This document shows positions 13,263 to 26,400 of a stretch of DNA of 64,000 bases, piece by piece (within the stretch, counting starts at the first letter, position 1; every line of letters starts with the position of its first letter). The DNA is from Polydactylus sextarius (taxonomy: Eukaryota; Chordata; Actinopteri; Polynemidae): NCBI GenBank assembly GCA_016801845.1, contig CM028909.1:6137813-6201812 (forward strand), given 5' to 3'. Under the pieces are notes generated by a model, which worked only from the letters and a program-made list of their open reading frames with translations, made no database searches and was not told where the DNA came from. The translations under genes were made by a program, and so were the position numbers.

Positions 13263-16200
13263 TAGGGATTCATTACTTTTCCCCCTTGTTTCTTTGATCT
13301 TTCTAAAGCAAACAAGAAGAAACTCATCGCCAAAAATTACTGTTTTTTTAAATTGTAGTGTTGTCGACTTCCCTTTACTGTTCTGTGTTGCTGCGGCACA
13401 TGCACAAGTCCATACAGGCTGGAGTCTCATTTTGTAATGCCTCCCTAAACAATGAATGTTCGTGTAAAGAGAGTAAGAGCTGAGATGAGTGTGTGAGGTT
13501 GTGTTTTCAGATGCAGACTAGCTGGAGGCAACGCACGCTTGCCACTGAGGATTTTTTTTTTTAACTCTGGTTGTACCTCACATGAAGAAGATGCGGCAGA
13601 TATGAAAACACAAAAGACTGTCTCAAGTCTCGGGTGCATGTGGTTTTCTATGCGTTATGATGCTTATACAGCGACAGAAGTGATTTATATCTTTGTCTAA
13701 AAAGGGAAAGAGGAACTACACTGACTGAAATCTGTTAGACACGTCTTGGGGAATACTGGTGCAGCTGAGACAAAGTTTTAATAAAACCTTAAGTAGCTGT
13801 GTCTGGTTGCATATTTATTGAATAGATTTATCCAACACCTAACTGCTATGTGCATTGTTTTTTGGTCTCTAGAAGTTTTTCCCTTGATCCAGTGTTACAA
13901 ATGCGAACAAAAATAGCAATAAAACGCAAAACTGAATTTAAAAAATCGCAGTGAATATTAAACAGCACCTGCAGTTTTATACATCTGTCTCTCTGTCATG
14001 AATCTCTCATCGGTTGAGTTTTTTAACATCAGTCCACTGCACTTTGCTGCATTACGTTATAACACCATGATATATATGAAAAGGCATCATGCATATCGAG
14101 ACAGTTCGAGATGCAGTTCTTATTTCCAGTGGGAGACGAAGCTTAGTGCAAAATGCATGGCATGGCTGTCGAGAGCGTGTGGGAGAGAGAATAAATGACC
14201 TGGGGGAAGATGGCAGGCACTCCAAGCATTTGTTCAAAAATGTGGACTTTACTTTTTACTCCCCTCTCTCTCTCTCTGCCCCCCTCCTCTCCACAATTTA
14301 CCCCTTTTTCAGAGAAAATCTGGCATGTTTGTTGCACCCACGTTATTTGTCATGGAACACTTTGAGAAGACAATCTACGCACATTGTAAAAGAGTGTTTG
14401 TCTGTTGAGTGAAGAGCCTCCTTCCACTTCCTCCCTGTCCAATCATTTTGGATTAAACCCTGTAGAAATGTCAAAGAGCTGCAGAGAGCCGAAGGGCCTC
14501 ACTCATCGGGCCCTTTGTGCAGCAGGGGCCCAGGCAGAGGTTTAGTGTCAAAAGTGGCATTTTGTCTCTTCACCAATGACTTCACAAGCAACGGTTGCTC
14601 ACATGGAAAACTCCGGTCTCTTTTGCACAAACACAAACATTGTCGTAGCTGCTGCGTTGTCACAGCTTCAGAGACGTCTGAGCCTCTCACATCTGCAAAG
14701 TGTGTGCAACAGGAACATTTCTCCCGGGCTTATCCTCTTTTCTCCTTCCCCTCTGTCATCGCTCTCTCACAACACAAGGCCAAGCATGTCACAATAATAT
14801 GTAAAGATAAACATGTGTAAAACATGTTGAGAACTATTTTTTTTCATGGATGCATGCAGTTTGGATTCAAATACACCTTTAAGGACTGTAATCTTTTATT
14901 TTCTATGTGTGTAATTAATTTTTGCACTATCAAGGCACTGTAATGGATCTGATTTAATGCGACTCTGCACCTACTCCCCCAGATAAGAGTGGGTCAAGTG
15001 AAGGGAGTAACTGGTTTTGCAGCTAAGGCGTCGCTGGTGCCTGGTGGTGCCTTCTTTTCACTCGACTCTACCTTAAAGAGAATAGTGTGTGTCAAGCACT
15101 TCATGCACTTAATGCTGTGTGCAGTTTACATTCCATTCCTGTTTAGTACATGCTGCTACTTCAAGTCTAAGCAGATATTGTTCGTCTGAAGGAGGGAGAG
15201 TCAAAAGAGAGAGAGGAGGGAGGAAGGGAGGTTAGGGAGGGACAGACGGTCGGTCAACGAGGCTGAGAATTCATCTTATGAAGTTTTTCTGTGAGTGTCT
15301 GCCCACTGCCTGCATGAAAGGTCACAACTTGCTATTTGAATCAATTGATTGGTATGAGCGATGCGACGTGCTGCCTTTTCAGCTGTTCGTCTTGGCGTGT
15401 TGGCCTATCACACGCTTTTCCGGTGGGGATGAATGGAAGACAGGTTGTGTGAGGTCAGGAGACGTTTTAAAATGCTAAACCCTTTGATTCTGATGTCAGG
15501 AAGTAGTGTCACATATTTTCATGACAGTGCATTGCTCCTGCGACACACATGTCCAGGATGTCTTTGGGCCAGATTTCTGTTTCTCACAGATCGTCCTGCA
15601 GCTGCATCACTGGGTTATTAGCAGAGTGGGCGAATCGAGTCCCCCTGAAGAATTCTTCTCACGCTGCCTCTGACAGGCTCTGGCTGTCACAGAGATGTAA
15701 CCAGGATGGGAATGTCGAAGTGTGGGCGTATGATCGTGTCTGTCTGTTTGTGCATGAGAGCGTGGGCTTGAGTTTGCATGTGCCACCACATGACAGTGCA
15801 CTTTGTGCACACTTTGATTTTCATATTTTTTTCTCTGAAGGTCCACAACATCGGTTTTGGATGTCTCAATACATCATCTGCAAATGTGCAAACATTTTTT
15901 CCACAACCCCCCGTCACTTAAAGTTCACTTGGTTTCATCAACTTCCAGTAACTTTCTTTACTCACATAGTCTGACTGTTGAGCATTTGCAACATGTGGGA
16001 TTGTAATTCAGAGGAACACAGGGACACCTGTCATCTGTGTTGATGTCTTACAGGAAAATGCACCATTTGAATTCTCAAGAGTTGACTCACAGTGATCAAC
16101 ATTTGCAAAGTTTGTGCTTATACCTTCTGTTCTGGATATGATTTCCCAAACAACATCTTGCAAATGCTACTTGATTAATGAATCATTTTTACTATCAGAT

Positions 16201-19200
16201 ACATCTGGTGATATTCTATCCCTTATTTGCTTTTGTCGAAACTTAATGAATAGATAGATGATGATTTCCTGTACCTATTACAACATGAAAGGCTGGTTTG
16301 CAGTGAGAGACAGTTTCCTTCTTTCTGATAAAAATGATGCTGCAGCTTGTGCATCTTGGATTTTAGTTTTAACTAATTCTCTTAAAAACAAATGATGATT
16401 GTGGGTTGATTCTCTCTGTATTATTTTCCCGTCAGATTAATTGTCTGCACAAAACAGAGCCAGTTGACTCATTTGATGGCCACTGTTTAAGACAAAAGGA
16501 AAGCTTTGTATCTCAGTAAAGTCCTTGACTGAAATGCAAATGATCAGTTTAGTAGAATGAGCAGCCTTGGTTTTAGTTATCAGATTTTAAAATGAGTGTT
16601 CAACCCTCTTGTTAAGATAATTTCTATCTTCCCATCTGTTATGGTCGACTACTGTGAACTGTTGAAAAATAAACTCAACTTCAACCCACTTTCTTTCAAT
16701 GCTCTTAATAGAAAGAACAAAGAAGTAAGCAACAAGTATCCTAGCAGATAGTTTGGGAGGTACTATATAAAGCACCATCACTACTCTTACCTTTAAAAAG
16801 TGATGGATGAGGTTTGAGCCACAGGCATGGCCTGTTTTTAATGTGTAATGTAACCTTGCCTCTATGTTAGCAGGCGCTGACTGCTATGCTATCTTTGTTT
16901 TATGAGATTCATGTGTAATTCATCTTCATGTTTTTGGAACCAAACTCGGTTTTCTACCCTGGTGGCCCAAATTTATTCTTATCTGAGTAATGTTTGCAGC
17001 ACCCAGCTGTTTTATTTTGCTTTTTAAATTCAAATATATTTTCGTGACTTGATTTCAAAGAGAATGGAATGGTTTTGGTGGTCGATTGACACAAGTAAGA
17101 TGGGCCAATCATAAAGTTTTGATAGACAGATTATCACATGGGATTTAGTGACCTTTTAAATTAAATACGCCACCAAAGAATAGGTCTCCAACCTTAATAA
17201 CCATGCATGGTTGCTGTGATTGATTGTAAATCTCTGCAAATTGATTTTAACACCACACAAAATTAATAGAAAATAGTGGTGTTCTGAGAGATGGGGCTTT
17301 TTTCTAAAGACTTGTCGTATGTTAACAGTAATATCAAAAAACTAAATTTGAGCAAAGCTCCATTTTAGTTTCCATTTGAACCACAACTTGGTGGAGGACT
17401 CTCCCTGGAATAAACTGAGCATTGAAAAAAGGTTGCATCTGTGCTATTGTCTGAAACATGTATGAACACATCTAAAAATTAGTTCATGCATTGTTGAATA
17501 AAGAAGGTAACAAGCAAGTACCAATTACAGAGCATTAAATTACAGTTGGAGTGGTAAATATTGAGAAATAAATGGTTCATTAGCCACCATAACATTATGT
17601 ATAAATTTATGTTAAGATACTAAATCCACTGATAAATTGTTTATCTAAGTTTTATTCCACTGAGTCATTTGTTCTGATGGTCTGGTAAATAAAAGCTGTG
17701 GAGAATCAGGAAACTTTGAATCACTTGTTATCCATTTCGGGAAACAAGGAAGCGTGAAAACCTGATTGGCCGTTAATGGACAGTGAAAATGTTCACGCAT
17801 ACATTTGTTTGGCGATGGGAGTTGACAGCAGGTCTCCAGCTGCAAAATTCAATGACAGCTTGAGGCAGCGCTCCTGTCATCAAAGCATCATGGCTCAGTT
17901 ATTTTTTGAGTCTAACCAATCTTCTCTGCTTCTGTCTTGCAACATATCAACCATTCGTGGACCAAAATGTTGTAATTTCCTTTGGTCCTTCCAAACAGCA
18001 GCTGAGCAAACTTACAACTGGTTGGCAGATTTCTGTTAAGTGTCATATGTCTCTCATTATGTATGGATCATGCTGTTTCTAGAGCCGCCACCACCTTGCA
18101 GAGCAAACACTGTGCATTGTAGTTTGGGTAATTCATAAGTAAACAGTGGAATTCCTTTTGGCTGGAATGCGAGTATGTCTGTGTTGCATGTGTATACGAT
18201 ATGAAACGGTTTTGTGCACGCCTGTTTTTTGTTTTGCGTATACCTGGTCGCCATATGTCCCAATGGGAATTACAAAAAGCTACTAGAGCAAGGAGAACTT
18301 GTGAGCCTGGAGTCCTCTGGGTGGGGTGGAGTTCAAAGAATCGCAGCCGGTCAAGACCTTTATCTCGAGGGAGAGATAACTCTAACACAACAGACGTGCC
18401 TGAACTCCCAGACTGAGAGTAAAGGTGCTGGCTTTTTGAACTGGAACGCAGTAGCATGGTGAGAAAGTAAATTCATATGTAGTTCCCAACTCTTCCTAAG
18501 ACGAGGCCAGACTGACATTTTCAAACAAGTGTAGCTTAACATGTTAACTTTAAGATATGGTGCAAATATCAAGTCATCCATCAAAGAAGTTTTTTGCCCA
18601 GATGACATCCAACACAGCCAGATGATCCCTCGTCCCAAAGGAGTGGGAAGCAGGAGATGATCACACCAATGGTTGGCTGGTCGGCACAATTGAAAAGAAT
18701 CTGGTTAGTCAGCAGTTTCCTTTTGAAAATGGCCCGGGATTGTTGTTGTAAGGGTGTTCAGTCAGGGGAGAGAGGATTTGGGGGGATAGATTGAGTTATT
18801 TATTAGCTGGAGCCATTTAAATGGGAAAACTACCATGACAGAGTTGGGTGGAAATAGGAACTGGCGGGCCATGCCAGCTGGAAATGCCAGCGGTGGCATC
18901 TTGCCAGAGTCGTATCTAAACTTATAGCTGGGGTCTGGACAGTCTGGGATGCTTAGATGGTGAGAGTTGAGATAATAAAGCCACAGTGAGCTCCACTTGG
19001 CCCGGCAGAGTGAACTTTTATCGAGATGATCAGATACAAGTGGTTGGCTGAGCTTTGTGTCTGCTCTTTGAGAGAGCGTATGGCTCTGTCAGGTGAACTA
19101 CAAGCTGAGGGACTCCTGTTTGTTATTTATGTAACTCGAAAAAGTTTTGTCAAAGACAAACCTTTAGAGATCATTGTTATACATCTGCACTTATGTAATC

Positions 19201-20312
19201 CTTTAGGATATTCAGTTGTTATTACTCCAAGAGAAAAAAAAAACTGTGTGATGTGATATAATCTGATGTTTGCTGTGTTGTAATGGGCATCATTTCACAT
19301 TTTTTGACAGCAGCCGTTATGATACTTCAGTTTTGGCACTTACCAAAACAATGCTTTTTTTTTTTACATTGATGAATGCAGTTGTCAAACTAACGACATT
19401 GCTCAAGGAAAAGCAAGATGTTTTCCTAAATTAAACATTTTTTAAATATTTAATTTGGAAAAAGTTTTTAGAACAAGGTACAAGTCTGAGCTATTACTCA
19501 ATGTCAGGTCACCAAACTTGACAGTTTTAAATATTTGATGGTACACATCTGTTTTGAATGGAAGAAAAATAGATCAGATTCTCAGTGTGTTTCTCTCTGC
19601 AGCCTGAGGCCCTTGCCTTTTCAGGTTCACTCTCATTCTTCAGTTAACACCCCTGCTATTGTTCCGTTCATATAACACACTGAATGACACCTAGATTGCC
19701 GACTGATTTTGAAGCAACCTGCCCTCTGACGCGGTGCATTTATTTGAGGTGTTTTTACTGCCGCTGGAGGTGACATAATGTTTCCGTGATGGATTCCTTC
19801 CTGATTCCAGCGAGAGAGAGAGGACCTGGTCGTAAAGAACTAGTCGTGGTATGCTAGGTTTTTTTTTTTGTGCCCAGGGGGGACAGAGTTTAAAGCATAC
19901 TTAAACAGATTTGTGTCATTCAGTCATTCTGAGCTGAGCATCAGCTGCTTTCCTTGGATTTCAGAGATTTGCTTTGCAGCATGTGTGTGTTTGTTCATAT
20001 GTGGGTCATTGCTGTCAGCTGTGAATATCTGTTGCCAACTTCCACTATTTAGATTTGAAATACACACAACAGCAAACAGAAGTGATTTCTTTGGACTTTT
20101 GCCCTGAGAAAAAACCTCTCCCCTAAATGCAAACTCTCAAGAAGCCCTGTAACAGATAATAAATGGTAAAAGTAAACACATCACAATGGCCCGGTTTCCC
20201 GTCTCAGCTTTTGTTTTCCCTCCGCCCTTCCAGGGTCCATGTATAGTACTGGGTGTAACCTTTCTCCACAGAGACTTCAACCCCTATAAATCTCTTTCTG
20301 TGTTTGCCGCAG

Positions 20313-20442
20313 GTGACTGAGGCCTCTAAGGTGTGGGGAGAGGTTCCTCTGCCAGAAGACTTAGAGGCGGAGAAAGACGTCCGGGCGTCTCACAGCTTGC
20401 TGGACGATGACGAGGACTTTGCTGCTGATGAAGCCTCAGGAG
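20313..20442 (+). CDS. hspg2: hspg2 exon w1: start of domain I
   Basis: The acceptor is tttgccgcag and the donor is gtgggt; phase 0 in, phase 1 out. It encodes 43 residues including VPLPEDLEAE and LLDDDEDFAADEASG, matching human LPEDIET...SDDEDMLADSISG. It ends in an acidic run with a Ser-Gly, the first potential heparan sulfate attachment serine. The Asp after Ser-Gly is completed only by the next exon. Confidence 0.93.
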
Positions 20443-23400
20443 GTGGGTTTGACGGACGATGTGTTACCGCAAACCACAGCAACAGCTGCCCCTAATTCAT
20501 GGGAGTCACGATGAATTCCTTAAATTGCTAACAAATCCCAGAAACTGACAACAAGGGAGCATTGCTGATGAACACTAACATGTATGATTCACAGCTGTCA
20601 TGAGGAATTAATCACTTCTGCAGATTTTATGTTATGTTATGTTATATTGTTATATTTCCCTTATCTTCTACACACTAATCAACCTGTTTCTATCTCCAAA
20701 GATCTGCCAAGTGGCGAGGATGATGGAAGCGCGCCGTGGCCTCCAGTCAGTGAGAGCACAAGTAAGAGACTAGAAAATCTAGTGAATCTAACAATTCTCT
20801 TTGACAGATTTTGTTAACGTGTGGAAGATCACTCAGCCCTCCAAAGCACCCCCATCTGTGACTCGAGTGGCAGTGTGCAGCAGCAGTGTCTGTGTGTGTG
20901 TGACCATTTGCGCATGGTGTCTGCCTGTGCCTGAATGATGATGCCTTCACATCCTGCTGCACCCTCTCCTCGCTCCTTGCCAACTTGCCAGAGTCTGGTC
21001 ATAACACGGAGTGTCTTCTTTGTCTCTGAGACATAAACACGAAGCCTCCTCTTTCATCTTTTGCGCTTTAAGATGCATGAAAGACACCGTGAACAATAAA
21101 AGCGACAACGGCGAAGCAACTCTGTTTTGCATTCCATTCGCTTCTACAGTTTTTCTAGCCCCCTTGTTTTCTATGTAGACTGCGTCACACTGCTTTAACA
21201 GCAGAGAGCAAATAACATAAACTTTGCATGAAGGGTCTCACTCTTTAATCATGCCTGCACTGTTTCTTGTTAAGCTTCTTTTCATTGTGCAGTTTTCTTG
21301 TTTTGCCATCTCTACATTTATTTTTATTTCTATTATTTGACTTTTCCATTGAATTCTGTTAACACTTTATGAATATCAACTTCAAATACTTCATTTTGAA
21401 AGATCAGTGATAATACTCTGTCATAGTCTTATACAGAAAGTTTTGAAGACTATGTTCTCATTACTAGGCTAAAGTTACAAATTGATGTTTTCAGGACTGT
21501 GTGGACACACAGATCCAATGTTTAGATATGGAGTCCCACAGGGCTCCGTTCTAGACCCAATTTTATTTTGTAGACAGTGCTCCGCTTTTCATTTTTTGAA
21601 TCATCTGAATCAAACAATGCTGTGTCCTCATCACCAGGCTGAAAGTATTCAAAGCAATTTTTTTCCAGGACTGTGTGGACACACAGATCTGATATCTTCT
21701 GATGTGAGTCTCTTTCATATGCGGTTGTAAATGGGAATGATATCTGTGCAGATCTGCAGTCTGAGACTGAATGGTCAGATCAGAGAACAGAGAATAAAAA
21801 CCAGCCTTCGTATTGTTTCTCTCCTCCACCTTAAAGTGGACAGTAGACAGACTGTTTAACGTCTTCTGGGACAATTCACATCAAAACAATTGCAAACAGT
21901 TGCTTCAATTTTTCTGTGTGGTCTCACAAATATAATGTTTTCTGTTTTTGCTGACGTTGTCTCATGTCAGTGTGAGGATGGCGATGTTTCAGATGACAGA
22001 TGTGTTCACTTTGCAACACAGATACAAGCTGCTATTTTTTGAAGAAAACCACCAAGAAGCAAACCACATCTCAGGAAAATGTCTGAACTGAATGTAACTT
22101 GAAATAAATTCACAATATGTGAATATGTCAAACAATACAACAAATGGGGTATTTGGGATATAAATCAGGGTACTTAGACGCATAGACTCCAATGTTAACT
22201 AGCTCTTAGAGAACGTAAATAGAGGAAAGTAGTTCCTTAAGACTGACATGTATCATACATTTTTTACTGTAACACAAATGACTCATGTACATGTTGGGAA
22301 AAGTCTTGCAACACTCACTGTGGAAGTATTCCAGCAAAACAAACCATAATTTTTGTTTTGTAGCATCAAATCACTTCCCTGCTTCTCTGTAACAATCAGT
22401 GCTTCATGCTATGTCTACATTAACACAGAAATCACCCTGATTGGTCAATTATCTTAGTGCTTGGCTTAACACAGCCAGTAATCTCGATGCTATTTCTCCA
22501 GAAATTGGATTTACTCATGCAACATTACATTTTATCCTCAGTGCCCCCCTGCATCACATGTACTGAATATCCTATCTGCATCATGTTCTAATTATGTTCT
22601 CCACAGCATCTATGTTTGTACTCTCCCATTTACATACTTACAGAGCTTGACTTGCATCCAGATTAATTTTATTCTAGTCATTCACTTTAATAAATAGCAG
22701 TGAATGCTGTGTCTAATAAAGTCTTGGTCTCACTCTGGTGGCAGAAGCTATCAGCTGGAGCTTTGTCAGATTGTACAATGAATATGTGATGAATCATTTC
22801 TCTATGATGTAAACGGGAAAAAATATGAAAGCTGTGGCCTGTCGTGGCCATGTGTCGTCCATCTGCAGCAGCTCTGTGAGGGTTTCTTCTTTGCCAAAAG
22901 AGTCACACAAACTTTTTTTCTCCCTTCATCTCCATCGTTTTGGTTCGGTTTGTAGACTCGACGTGAGTTGTTGCAGTTGTCACATTGTGAGAATCCGGTA
23001 TTAAATTTCTGCTAGAGCGTGATGTCGGGTCCCCAGAAGTCCCAATCTGCCAATGGTTGACGTGTCTCATATTGTGATGTAGAGACCGCCATTTTAGATT
23101 GATGAATACACACTGAACCACATCTCAGACAGACAGACCAAAACCGAACGTTGGTCGCCACAGTCGCGACGTGTACATGCATTTTTGAGGAACTGCACCA
23201 GAGCTATTGTGCCTATAAATTAACTTAAAACTAGAAATCCAGCTCATCACTTGATATCATTCTCTGTTTTTTTCCATGTATAGTAGCATACATCCCTCCC
23301 TGCAGAAAGAATAAATGATAATATCACATTAGATCATTTACTAAAGACAAAAGCCTGGTGGCTACAGATTCTTAGTTTGTCCTCTGTTACTGGCACTCGG

Positions 23401-26400
23401 CAGGTCAGCGGTGCTGATTACATCATGGCAGAGTAATTGTTTTGGTGGCAGCATTGTGAGCTGACATCAGAGCTGAGGCATATAACATGTGCCTCACTCA
23501 CAGAAATAGCTCTGCTAGTTAAAGGAGCAGGAGGAGGAGGAGGTGAATGTGATTGTGATAAATTAGTTTTGTTTTAACATATAGTTTTAAGAAAGTGATC
23601 ATTTCACTCGATGAAAGTTTCATTACCTCCCGCAGCAGAGTTGAGGTTTTTTGACGTGTGCATTTCTCAGACCTGAGTCCTGGTGGCAACTGTGGAGCTT
23701 TATCCTTCATGAATTTGTCAGATACAAATACGCAAAATAAAATAAGTCACTGAAAACAAAGACCAATTTTTTCTGTGTTGTCAGCACAGGATAGGAAAAT
23801 ATTTTCTGCTAATGTGCTCACATTTCGTAGTGACACGAGCCTAGGAACGATCCCCATTACTTTGGTTTATTGCGTCTGTTTCCATAAACTTCCCAACTTT
23901 TGTAACCACATAAAGGTCAATGTTGCTTTAATGTAGCAATTAAACAGGAGGCTGAGATTATGCACTACTTTTCTTTTAATATATCGTGTTATCTGAAAGG
24001 TGGCTAGACATTTGCATTCTTCTCAGTCTGATTATTGGTCCTATGATTGGAGGAAGCAGGAGACTATTTCCATATATAGATCTGAGCATGATAGCATTGG
24101 GAAGGAAATTCGGTTTCCTGTGCTGAATGCTGAATACTTTGCTGAGTGTCTCTGTCCTGTCGGCTGCCCAGACTATTCACCCAAGCCTCTGCCTTCCTTC
24201 CCGCTGTCTCCACGGCCATAAATTGGGAAACGTAGGTGCCCCAGTTGCCTCCATTATTCCTTGTATCCTGTTTTGTTAGTATTTGCTGAAGGTTAAGGAA
24301 TTTCCATTTCCCTCTGTTGCTGTTTCAAACGTTGATGATATAAAAGAAAAAAAAAACATCTGAAGTCTGAACTATTTTGATCCTCTTTTGTCCATTGTTG
24401 TTTTATATCCCTGCTAATCACAGTCTGGAATCTTCTTTGGAGATGTAAAAGTTGCATCCCATGTCCTGTTGACCCCTCGTTATGACCTCCACACTAAGAG
24501 CCCCAAAGAGATTTCTGGGAGACAAAATCTAGCTTATCTCATCTGTGAGAAGCTTGTCCTTGTTCCACAGGCTCCATTACAGCCATTCCCAGTGCACCAA
24601 GGATATTGGCCACTTTGTTTAGAAGCAAAAGAAACAAAGATTACCATGTCTGCTCGGCAGTAGTGCTGGTGGTTGGTGAAAGGTTGTTGGGGTTAAAGTT
24701 TCTCACAGAGATAAATTTGGATAAAAAACTTGAGAATTCATATCGCTGAACTAAAATGTTGACCCAGCAGATGTGTCATACTGGCCCGTATGTCAGTGGA
24801 TGAATGAACAGACCGGTCAGGACTGGTTTGTCCGCCAGTGAGTGGTGACAAGTTTCTTGTGTCATAATATCAGACAAGTAAAGCTTATAGCAACAACACT
24901 GGCTTCCTCTGTGTTTCAGTTTATATCCTACTGGTCATATTCAAAACTCTTCAGGCCACCGTCAAGTATTTCTGATCAAGATTACACTCTAATGTCCCTG
25001 GACCAACAAAGGACCATGCTTTTTTGTTTTATATCTCCACTATTATAGTACACATCAGCTAAATCTCCACCACACATTTAAATTGTCTTTAAAAATCTAC
25101 TTATATAGGCTGGTATTCTCATAAAACTTTTTTACTATGTTAAATTTTCCTGTTGGCTTTTATTTGTCTGCATTTTTGCTCTTTGCTGTGTCATTTATAG
25201 TTGTTATAATTGTTATATTGCATGAAGCACTTGTGAAGTGCTATATAAATAAAGCACATTACTATGTTTATGTAAACGCTCTTTTGGTCCCTTGGGGGCA
25301 GCAGAACCAAGAAACAAGTTGTGATCAATGCGATTACATATCAAGTTGATAAAAGCAAACTTCTTAAGAAACAGCAGAGTATTTATTCATCTGCGAACTA
25401 TGGAGCAGCGTTATTATTCAGTTATAGTTGTTTTGGCGCGTGAGGCGGAAAGCAACAATAAAAGAGGAGCGAGAGTCGATCGAAGCAAAAGATTTATGGA
25501 GCTGGAGCTGCAGATTGAAATGATATTTCTTTGTAATAAAGTTCAAGTGATACATTGTTTTGTTTTTTTTTGGCTGCTATTGTCCTGTCATAGATATATA
25601 AAATTGGCAAATGATATAACAGAATGTAAATTTAGAAATTAATTCAGCTGAAATATTGATATCATCAGTATGAGTGGCTGCTCTTACACTTTGACATTAT
25701 TTTCATTTAATTATTTGATACATGGTTAATAAAATATCTATTGTAGCTCTTAAACTTTATCATAAAAATTCCTGTGAGCCGGCGTCACTGGGCTACGAAA
25801 GTTTGGCATAAACTTCTCGAGCCTTATCCAACTTTTTTTATTCAACGGAAATCATTTGAACTTTAAACATTGCCCATCTGAAGTAGACTAAATGTTTAAA
25901 TTGAAGCGATATATAACAGAGAAAGACTATTGACTGTTATTACTGAAGTCAAATAAAGTCTATTTGAGATTATAATACTATAAACAATCACTGATGGACT
26001 TCATGTGACATGTTGAGTTGATTAAACGCACAACTTGGAGATCCTCAGAGGATTTGGAGGAAGGATGAGCAGAGAAATGTCTTCTGTGTTTAGTCTTTGG
26101 GGACGTTTTAGTCAAACTTGAGGGTCAAGCTGTTCTGGATCCATGTGGACTCTCTGGAGTAGAGTCTGACTCATACAAATGTAGTCTCAGCTGTTTTTAC
26201 TTCTAATCACATCAATTGCTAGCGGATGCTCGGTGATAAAACACAATCCAGGTTCAGATACTGGTGTTATCTCTAGAAAAGAACAGATGTTGCAGCATAA
26301 GTGGACAATACATCAGGGTAATGTACCCTGTCTGTCAGTTTGGCCAGGACAGGGACAGTCTGCCGCCAGGCCACCCACTCAGCTTCTTCCTTTTTCATGG

